The notes beneath the pieces were generated by a model that worked only from the letters and a program-made list of their open reading frames with translations, was not told the origin of the DNA and ran no database searches. A DNA stretch of 64,000 nt from Polyangiaceae bacterium (GTDB lineage: Bacteria; Myxococcota_A; Polyangia; Polyangiales; Polyangiaceae): positions 2,046,001 through 2,110,000 of the forward strand of contig JADJRH010000011.1 in assembly GCA_016712345.1 (NCBI GenBank), written 5' to 3'. Below are positions 18,501 to 26,300 of this stretch, one piece after another. The translations under genes and the position numbers were made by a program. The first letter of the stretch is position 1; each line of letters starts with the position of its first letter.

Positions 18501-19694
18501 CCCTTATCAACGGGGCAGTGAGTGCAACACCTCGCCGCCGGACCCGATGCGCCCGAACGGCAACACGTTTCAATCCCCTTATCAACGGGGCAGTGAGTGC
18601 AACTCCAGATAGGCGGCAACGTCGGCCGCGGCATCGCTGTTTCAATCCCCTTATCAACGGGGCAGTGAGTGCAACTCGGTGGAGTCACTTGGGCGCGCGC
18701 TTGGATGCTCGCGACGGTTTCAATCCCCTTATCAACGGGGCAGTGAGTGCAACTTAACTGGAGTTGCCGGCGGCGGAACCCTGACTGACTAAGTTTCAAT
18801 CCCCTTATCAACGGGGCAGTGAGTGCAACTTGTGGAGAGCGTGAGGCGCACAAGGCCGACCCCCGAATGTTTCAATCCCCTTATCAACGGGGCAGTGAGT
18901 GCAACCTCGCGGTGTACACGACGCTTGTGTTGCACCGGTTGCGACGTTTCAATCCCCTTATCAACGGGGCAGTGAGTGCAACCACCGGCTTTTGGGGCGG
19001 CGGCCCCGCGACATCTTTAGTTTCAATCCCCTTATCAACGGGGCAGTGAGTGCAACACCGTGATAGGGCCATTGCCAGTGTACGAGGACAACGCGTTTCA
19101 ATCCCCTTATCAACGGGGCAGTGAGTGCAACCACGATGAGCGGCAGCACCACGGCGAGCCTCACCGCAAAGTTTCAATCCCCTTATCAACGGGGCAGTGA
19201 GTGCAACCGAGGTCGTGCACCACGTCGCGCCCCAGCGCCAAGGTTTCAATCCCCTTATCAACGGGGCAGTGAGTGCAACCGAAATAAAACGCCCGCGAAG
19301 CACCTTCCTTTGAGTTTCAATCCCCTTATCAACGGGGCAGTGAGTGCAACTTGGAAACGTACAAGCTTCGGAATTGAAGCGCGTTTTCTGTTTCAATCCC
19401 CTTATCAACGGGGCAGTGAGTGCAACTTGGCTCAATGTCGTCCGCTTCGTCCGATGTAACAACGTGTTTCAATCCCCTTATCAACGGGGCAGTGAGTGCA
19501 ACTTTTTGTTCAGATCTGTTTAATTTGGGTTTCAATCCCCTTATCAACGGGGCAGTGAGTGCAACTCGAGCTGGGCCAGGTCGACTCAACGAGAGCGCCC
19601 ATGTTTCAATCCCCCTATCAACGGGGCAGTGAGTGCAACCCGCGGGGGGCTGAACGGGTTTCAATCCCCTTATCAACGGGGCAGTGAGTGCAAC
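15515..19694 (-). CRISPR. CRISPR array 3, 57 repeats
   Basis: All 57 repeats are of the C type (GTTTCAATCCCC ... GGGGCAGTGAGTGCAAC), with spacers mostly 35-41 nt. Minus-strand repeats end ATTGAAAC, so transcription runs leftward from a leader at 19695. The first repeat (15515) lacks one base. The spacers at 15921-15959 and 15997-16035 are identical neighbours. Near the leader, spacers are short: 26 nt at 19503-19528 and 18 nt at 19640-19657. The repeat at 19603 has CCCCCTATC. No cas genes are nearby. Confidence 0.98.
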
Positions 19695-20025
19695 CGCTGC
19701 TTCAACGCCGAAAAAAAGCCCCCCTTTTGAGTTCCCATTTTTGGTGAACCTCCAGATTGTCAGAGACCCGGGGGGGTTCACCAGAAATGGGTGAACCCCC
19801 GGAGCATTGGGCTGCCATTGTCACGAAGCGTGCCACCTCAAAATGAACTCTGCGGTGGCGCCGACCTGCACGTTGGGCCGGTTGCCAACGGTGCCTCGAT
19901 TCTGGCGTGATCTGTGGCGGCATCGCCGAAAACGGGGCGTTTTTGAGGATGCCGCACGGGATGAATCGCGCACAACCGGAGTGAATCACACCGCGCTCAA
20001 GAACGAAAGACCTTCTTTCGCTGGG
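19695..20025 (-). promoter_or_regulatory. CRISPR leader of array 3
   Basis: Highly similar to 6825-7150 beside array 1, including the 5'-side phrase CGCTGCTTCAACGCCG next to the repeat and the inverted repeat TGGTGAACCTCC / GGGGTTCACCA at about 19743-19784, followed by GGGTGAAC. Divergence rises with distance from the array. The leader role is inferred from place, duplication and repeat orientation. Confidence 0.75.
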
Positions 20026-20091
20026 CGTTCGGCGCCTGTTGTTTCAAGAGGTTGAAGGCGTGTGCCTTGACGTTTGGCAAGGGCGTATGGA

Positions 20092-20255
20092 CGCACAAGG
20101 CCCGGTTTTGCGCGCTGGCGGTTTCGTACATCCCGCCGCCGGTCAGGCTTGCGTCCGCACAAAGCCCGGGTTTGCGCGCTGGCGGTTCTCGTACATCCCG
20201 CCGCCGCTCAGGCTTGCGTCCGCACAAAGCCATGTTTGTGCATTGGCGGCTTTCG
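20092..20255. repeat. 64-65-bp tandem repeat beyond leader 3, about 2.5 copies
   Basis: Units start at 20092, 20156 and 20221 with CGCACAA(G/A)G(C)CC and share GCGCTGGCGGTT(T/C)TCGTACAT followed by CCCGCCGCC and CAGGCTTGCGTC. The third copy is partial. Locus 1 has a related single unit near 7217. The frames stay open because of the repetition; I do not regard it as coding. Confidence 0.75.
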
Positions 20256-20384
20256 GCTGCGTCCGGCCCCAGGATTCGGTCGCCGGGGGCGTGCGGAGTT
20301 CAACCTGCCCACTCGACGGGCGCGGTTGCTTGACGAACTACGCGGCGTGCGTTGCGTCGTCAGCGATCCAATGGGCAAACGGAG

Positions 20385-20875
20385 GTGGTGACTCGTTGCG
20401 GCGCCCTCGCTGGGCTCAGTTCCAGGCGGTGACCCGGTTCCGCCGTCGTCGGAGGACCGATCTCCAGGTGGTGACCTCGTTCGGATGCCGTCGGGCGGCT
20501 CAGGTCCAGGTGCTGACCACGTTTCGCGCGCAGCCGAAGGCCATTTTCCTCGTCGTGTTCGAGTTTCACCGCCCTCGAAGTGCTCATCTTGCGGTGGCGA
20601 CCACATCTCGCCGACTGCCGAGGGCCCTTTTTGTGGTGGTGACCACGATTCGCGCGCAGCCGAGGGCCCTTTTTGTGGTGGTGACCACGATTCTCCCCCT
20701 TGCGGCGGGTGGTCGTTGTGGTGACGACCCCATTTCACCGGCGCCAAAGGGCCAGTTTTGTGGTCGTGACCCCATTTCACCGCCCATCTTAGGCGGCTTG
20801 TTGTGGTCGTGACCCGATTTCACCGCGATCGGAGCGGGCTTGTTGTGGTCATGACCCGATTTCACCGGCGCCGGA
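20385..20875. repeat. 42-bp tandem repeat block, locus 2
   Basis: About twelve degenerate units with GGTGAC(C) cores at 20387, 20428, 20470 and 20512 and continuing to about 20870, spaced 41-42 bp. The right-hand units have the core GTGGTCGTGACCC(C/G)ATTTCACCG; several linkers carry GAGGGCCCTTTTTGTG. It is related to the block at 7507-7905 and lies in the same place relative to the leader. Confidence 0.8.
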
Positions 20876-20952
20876 TGTGCTGCACGTCAGGTTCGATCGC
20901 ATTGCGGGATAGTGCGCGTAACCCGAGGCTCCGTGCTAAAGGGAAACCTCCA

Positions 20953-21234
20953 ATGAATGCGTTGTTCCGGGCCCAATGGTGCCTCAGTTTGTTCGTCACC
21001 GTGGTGAGCTGCGCTCAAGAAAACAACCAGTGCGCGCGGCTGCATCAGGTGCTGGCAGAGCGCGATGAGGCGTGCAATGAGGATTGGGTAGATGACTGCT
21101 GCTATGACACAAGTTATGAATGCACGGAAGGTCAAACGGCCGTATCGATTTGTAGCATCAAGTGCTTCGAGCTGCCCTGCGACGTTTCGACCGAAGTATT
21201 GAGTGCCTGCATCATGTCTTGTAACAAGCTTTAG
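20953..21234 (+). CDS. Small Cys-rich lipoprotein, 93 aa
   Basis: The start at 20953 has AAAGGGAAACC upstream. Residues 1-20 form a short signal with lipobox VVSC (Cys20). The mature part has about 11 further cysteines (CNEDWVDDCCYDTSYEC and CSIKCFELPC among them), suggesting a disulfide-stabilised envelope protein. It is the first gene beyond leader block 3. It resembles no family I can name. Its Cys-rich character recalls the tails of the variable-tail proteins, but no sequence relation is visible. Confidence 0.7.
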   Translation: MNALFRAQWCLSLFVTVVSCAQENNQCARLHQVLAERDEACNEDWVDDCCYDTSYECTEGQTAVSICSIKCFELPCDVSTEVLSACIMSCNKL

Positions 21235-21395
21235 GTGGCTTCTCGCTCGGACACGTGATCGGGCGGCAAACCCGCATTCGCAAATTCAGTCCAAAAACCG
21301 CGTTCAGAAATATTCTTTGGCCAGGGGAGTGCAGCGCTTCAACCGGTGCAACCCAACTTCTGGACTCGCGGCGCACTGTCCTGTAGCCTCAAAAA
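21235..21395. other. Intergenic stretch upstream of the DUF2330 gene
   Basis: I see no gene, hairpin or clear promoter. The bases just before the ATG at 21396 (GTAGCCTCAAAAA) give only a weak ribosome binding site. Confidence 0.5.
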
Positions 21396-22433
21396 ATGTC
21401 ACGGATTTCTGCGCTCCTGATCACAAGTACCGCTCTTGCCGCCGCTCTTTGCCGCCCTGCCACTGCCAACGCTTGAGGTGGCTTTTTTGCCCCCCGGGAG
21501 GGGGCTTTGCCCGCGATCTCAGTGGAGCGCGTGGCGCTTGTTCACGATGAGCAGGTGGGACTGGAGCATTTGATTCGGGAGGTGACGTTTAACAAGGTGG
21601 ATAAACCGTTTGGGTTCGTCATTCCGACGCCGTCAAAGCCGGGGGTGTTTAAGGCAGATGGGTTTAGTTGGAGCACTGTGGAGCGCAAGTTTCCAATGGC
21701 TGCTCCTTCGGAACAGATGGCTGCCGGGTTTGGTTCGGGGGCGGGTAGGCTCGGCGGGGCAGGGGGCGTCAAAGTGCTTGAGGCGAAGCGGGTGGGCAGC
21801 TTTGCCGCTTATGTTTTAAAGGCCGAAGATGGGAAGGGCTTAAAAGACTGGCTTGATCGAAACCGCTTTGTCACAACCCCGTCGTCGGAGGCGTGGCTCA
21901 ATCGGTATTCAAAGTTGGGGTTTTATTTTGCGGCGCTGCGTTTTGAGCCGAGTTTTTTTAAAGAGAAGGTGGCGCATATCGGTCGTTGGTTTGGGTCTGA
22001 AACGCTTCGCATCAGTTTTGCCAGCGCCGTTCCCTATTACCCGTATGCCGAGCCTGACCGTGAGGATGTGGTGCCCGATCGGGTGCTTGTTCTTTGGCTG
22101 TTTACAAATGGTCCGGCGCGGGTTCCGGTGGCGGCTGTGCAAGGGCCGGAAGGGATAGTGTACAAAAAGCCTTGGCGGGAAGGCTTTCGGCGCGGCGCTC
22201 TACCGGTGGGGGATCTCACGTCTTTGGTAGGGGAAGAAACGTTCAAAGCGTTGCTCATTCCAAAAGGTGGGTCTGACTGGCAGGTTCAGGTGTTTGAGGA
22301 TCAAAAGCGCAGTCGCAAGGGCTTTGGCGATGTGTTGCTCGTTCCTGAAGCGCCGCGGGAGTTCAGCGCGGATGCGCTTGAAAAAGCGAAGGTGCTGCTT
22401 CCCCTGCTTGACCCGGCGTTGGAGGCCAAGTGA
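21396..22433 (+). CDS. DUF2330 protein with in-frame TGA at the conserved Cys (candidate selenoprotein)
   Basis: From the ATG at 21396 the frame gives a 26-residue signal peptide (MSRISALLITSTALAAALCR ... ANA), then TGA at 21474-21476, then GGFFAPREG and about 310 residues of a DUF2330 domain (SVERVALVHDEQVGLEHLIR, FGFVIPTPSKPGVF). DUF2330 proteins typically start their mature part with ACGGFF, so the TGA is exactly at the conserved Cys. A 6-bp GC hairpin with a CGGGA loop starts 12 nt after the TGA. The domain is otherwise intact, and its stop overlaps the next gene (GTGA), so it seems to be maintained. Readings: selenocysteine, a nonsense mutation, or a truncated protein starting at the TTG at 21507 without signal. 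The start lacks a strong ribosome binding site. Confidence 0.65.
21480..21511 (+). promoter_or_regulatory. SECIS-like hairpin after in-frame TGA
   Basis: GCCCCC (21489-21494) pairs with GGGGGC (21500-21505) around the loop CGGGA. An outer GGC/GCC pair (21480-21482 with 21509-21511) closes a U-rich internal loop. The loop begins 18 nt after the TGA and has G as its second base. This agrees with the general bacterial SECIS description: 16-37 nt spacing, upper stem of at least 4 bp, and G in the first two loop positions. A GC-rich hairpin by chance remains possible. Confidence 0.45.
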
Positions 22434-23203
22434 GCCGAGTGTACACAACGGTTGAACGTTCGCATGGTGTCATCCCGGCGGCGCGAGCATTCTCGGCAAC
22501 GGCGCTTCAGGGGTGGGGGCTGCTTCTCGGGGCTGCCGTTGCGTTTGTCGGCTGCGGTGAACCTTCTTCGGGCGTGTCAGGTGCCCATTCAGGCGCTTCG
22601 TCGGGCGGTCCGGCAACATCCGCAAGCGGCGCGCCTTCGGCATCGGCCGGCTCGTTAGCAGGCCCTTCCACTGCGGGCGCTTCTGCATCGGCGTCGGCGT
22701 CAGGTTCTGCCGCCTCGACAGGTCAGCTTCTTCGTCCTCCGGGCGTTTCGGCGTCGCGCGAGGAGCGTGAAAAAGCGGCTCTTGGCATTCTCACGGGCAA
22801 GTCTCAACCGGGCGATCTACCCATGGCCGATCTGACACCCGGTGAAGACTTTGAGCCCATGCTCCGGGCGGCGATGAGTTGGCCGATGGAGATTCGTCTC
22901 GACAGCGTTGTTGTGGAGTCACTCGATGAAGGGCGGACAAAACAAGCGCTCGACAATGGGAAGATGCGCTTTCGACTCTGCTACGTGCCGGGGCTCAGGT
23001 CCAATCCCAACTTGCAGGGGCGCATTGGCGTTCGCGTGTCGTGGAAAGCCGCCGGTGAGAGCGCGAACGTGGAGAACATGGGGACGGATGTGCCCGACGT
23101 TGGAGTTGTGCAATGCGCTGTTCGAGCCATGAAAAAAATAGCGTTTCCAGCGCCCGCCCGCTTTCCCGCCTCGGCCTCGATCACATTGCAGTTTTTGCCG
23201 TGA
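22430..23203 (+). CDS. Lipoprotein with AgmX/PglI-type C-terminal domain
   Basis: 257 residues from a GTG at 22430 that overlaps the DUF2330 stop, so the two are probably translationally coupled. After a rather long N-terminus there is a hydrophobic stretch and lipobox FVGC (Cys at about 42), then a Ser/Ala/Gly linker of about 70 residues. The C-terminal domain has LCYVPGLRSNPNLQGRIGVR ... VQCAVRAMKKIAFPAP, the pattern of the AgmX/PglI C-terminal domain widespread in myxobacteria, which is related to TonB C-terminal folds. It is likely anchored in the envelope. The role is unknown; pairing with DUF2330 suggests joint work in the periplasm. Confidence 0.8.
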   Translation: MSRVYTTVERSHGVIPAARAFSATALQGWGLLLGAAVAFVGCGEPSSGVSGAHSGASSGGPATSASGAPSASAGSLAGPSTAGASASASASGSAASTGQLLRPPGVSASREEREKAALGILTGKSQPGDLPMADLTPGEDFEPMLRAAMSWPMEIRLDSVVVESLDEGRTKQALDNGKMRFRLCYVPGLRSNPNLQGRIGVRVSWKAAGESANVENMGTDVPDVGVVQCAVRAMKKIAFPAPARFPASASITLQFLP

Positions 23204-23369
23204 TTCGGTAAACGCCGCTACTTTTTTCGCCTAGACCGCAAAAGCGATCATGCCGCCCGGCGGGCGACCGCGCGCAAAATTGTGTTCCCACCCCCGCCCG
23301 CCGTCATGTATCCTCAGAGACTTGCGGTTTGCGGCACACACCGCATTCCGCTTTTCTGAGAAAAGACGC

Positions 23370-26300
23370 ATGCTTGCTTGTTGCCTAATTGGCGAAGGCC
23401 AACTCCTTGCCCAATGTGCGGAGGTATTGCTCCGCGAAGGACACCGCGTTTGCGGGGTGATTTCATCGGATCCGTCGGTGGTGAGCTGGGCCGCCCGCAA
23501 CGGTGTGCCGCGCATCGACGGGTCGTCGGACCAAGTGGCTTTTTTAAGCCGCGAACCGTTTGACTACCTGTTCAGCGTGATCAACCACTCGGTCACATCG
23601 GTCGAAGTGTTGCGCCTGCCCCGCCTGGGCGCGATCAACTACCACGACGCGCCGCTGCCCAAATACGCCGGCTTTCACGCCACTTCGTGGGCCATTCTCC
23701 GCGGTGAATCTACCCACGGCGTCACGTGGCACCACATGTCTGAAGAGGTGGATCGTGGCCAAATCTTGGCGCAGCGCGAGGTAGATATCGCCCCCGACGA
23801 CACGGCGTTTACGCTTGCCGTTCGGTGCACCGAGGCGGCGGTGGGCACATTTGCCGAACTTGTCGCCGCCCTCGACGCACAAGCGGTGGTTCCGCGCGCC
23901 CAGCCCGCCGATGGTCGGAGCTTCTTCGCCCGAAAAGAGCGCCCGCCGGCCGCTTGTTTTATCGCGTGGGATGAACCGGCCGAACCAATTGACGCCCTCG
24001 TTCGCGCGCTCACTTTCGGGCCTGAACCCAACACTCTGGGCGTGGCCAAGTGCCTTGTCGGCGATGAGGCCCTTGTTGTTCAACGCCTGTCGCTCACCCA
24101 AGAGCCGTCGTCGCTGCCACCCGGAACAGTCGTGTCGATCGACGCCGACGGCCTGCGCGTTTCCACCGCTTCGCGCGACGTGGTTGTCAACGAGTTTGCC
24201 ACACTCGGCGGCGCCGCTGTGTCGCTTTCAGACCTGACAACGCGCTACGGCCTTACCCACGGATCTACCCTTCCAAACCTCAGCCCTACCCAACGTGAAT
24301 GGCTGACAGACAAAAATCGCAGTGCCGCCGCGGCAGAACCGTTCTGGTCCAAGCGCCTTGCCCATCTTTCGCCCGCGCCGTTTCCCATTGCGGGTCAACC
24401 TTCGGGCGCTGCGGGTCAAACCTCCACGTGGCGCCGAAACCTGCCGCCGGCTGTGGTTCAGGCGCTTGGCAACCGGGCACCTGAGCAACCTGCCGGCGAT
24501 GTGCTGATCGCGCTCTGGGGAGCCTTTTTGGCGCGCCTGAGCGGTGAGGGAGCGTTTGATCTAACCTATCGAGACGGTCAGACGTTTGCAGATCCTTCCT
24601 ATAACGGCAAGCCGCCCCGTGTGTTCGCTCCCGCGGTTCCGCTTCGGATCGCGGTAGACACTGCCGACGCGCTTTCATCGGCCATTGGCAACGTGGGTGC
24701 TGAACTCGCAAACGTGCGGCGCCGCGGCCCGTTTCTTGTCGATCTCGCCGCGCGTTCCGCCGCGGCCCGCCGCGCGCCTTCCATTGCCATGGGTGTTGGT
24801 GTGTACACTTCGCTGGAAGATGCGGCTCTGTTGCCGAGCGATGAATGTGTGTTGAGTATTGCTCAAAACGGCGCCGAGATTCGGTGGGATGTGCGGTTGG
24901 ATCGCGTGCCTGAAACAGCCGCCGCCGCGCTGTTGGATCACTTCGCGGCGTTTGTGGAGTCGGCTGCGAATGCGCCGCCGGGTGTACTCATTTCAGATCT
25001 TTCACTCCTAAACGAAAGCGCGCTCTCTCTGCTCAACGCCTGGAATCAAACCGATGCTGCGCCGAAGAGCGGATTGCGCACCGTGCACGAATTGATTGAG
25101 GAGCAGGCCGCGCGCACTCCCCACGCTACGGCGTTGGTGTTTCGCGATCGATCTATGACCTATCGTCAGCTGGCCGAGCGCGCATCCAAACTGGCCGAGG
25201 TGTTGCGTACACATGGCGTTGGCCCTGATGAAATGGTGGGCATTTGCGCGCAGCGTTCTATTGAAATGGTGGTGGGGCTGCTCGGCATTCTCAAAGCCGG
25301 CGGCGCGTATGTGCCCATGGATCCGCATTATCCTCGCGACCGCATTGCGATGATGATCGAAGACACTCAAACGCGGGTGATTGTCACTCAAGAGCGTTTG
25401 GTGTCTTCGCTGCCGCCTCACAATGCCACGTTGGTGTTGCTGGACGGCCCGCAAAATCCCGGCCCGATGGATATCCAAGCGACTGCGCAGCGGCGCGCCG
25501 GTCCTGAAAATCCCGCGTATGTGATCTTCACGTCGGGCTCTACCGGTAGGCCCAAAGGCGTGGTGGTGGAGCATCGGAACGTTGCCAACTTTTTTGAGGC
25601 GATGGATGAGCGATTGGGCCCCGCCGCCACGCCGGGAACGTGGCTTGCGGTGACAAGCATTTCATTTGATATCTCGGTGTTGGAGCTGTTTTGGACGCTG
25701 GCCCGTGGGTTTAAAGTGGTTTTGCTTGAAGAGGGTGACAAAGCTTCTCTCACCGCAGGCACCCATTCAACCTCGACACGCCGCATTGATTTCAGCCTGT
25801 TTTACTTTGCGGCCGACGTAGGTGAACGGCCGGATGATAAATACCGTTTGCTTCTCGACGGTGCTCGATTTGCCGACAAACACGGCTTTACAGCGGTGTG
25901 GACACCCGAGCGGCACTTTCATGAATTTGGTGGGTTGTACCCCAATCCGGCGGTGACAGGTGCGGCACTCGCGGTTATTACAGACCGTATTCAAATCCGC
26001 GCGGGGAGCGTTGTTCTACCGCTGCACAATCCCATTCGAGTGGCCGAAGAGTGGTCCATGGTCGACAACCTGTCGCGCGGGCGAGTGGGCCTGTCATTCG
26101 CGTCGGGTTGGCATGCCAACGACTTTGTGTTTGCGCCGCAGAACTACGCTGATCGAAAAGCTATCATGCTCCAGTCGATCGATACAGTTCGCCGTCTTTG
26201 GCGGGGAGAATCGGTCAAAGCGCAGAGCGGCAACGGTTTGGAGATCGATGTCAAGATCTTACCACCGCCTGTACAAACCACACCTCCCATGTGGATTGCC

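Noticed and set aside
20039..20812. 257-codon plus-strand frame and 190-codon minus-strand frame
   Set aside because: Both are produced by the tandem repeats beyond leader 3; several overlapping frames stay open equally well, so none stands out as coding.
981..20875. Search for cas1, cas2, cas3, cas10 or effector genes around the arrays
   Set aside because: None of the gene products here show Cas motifs; the genes between the arrays are SQR, DUF1641 and the variable-tail cassettes.
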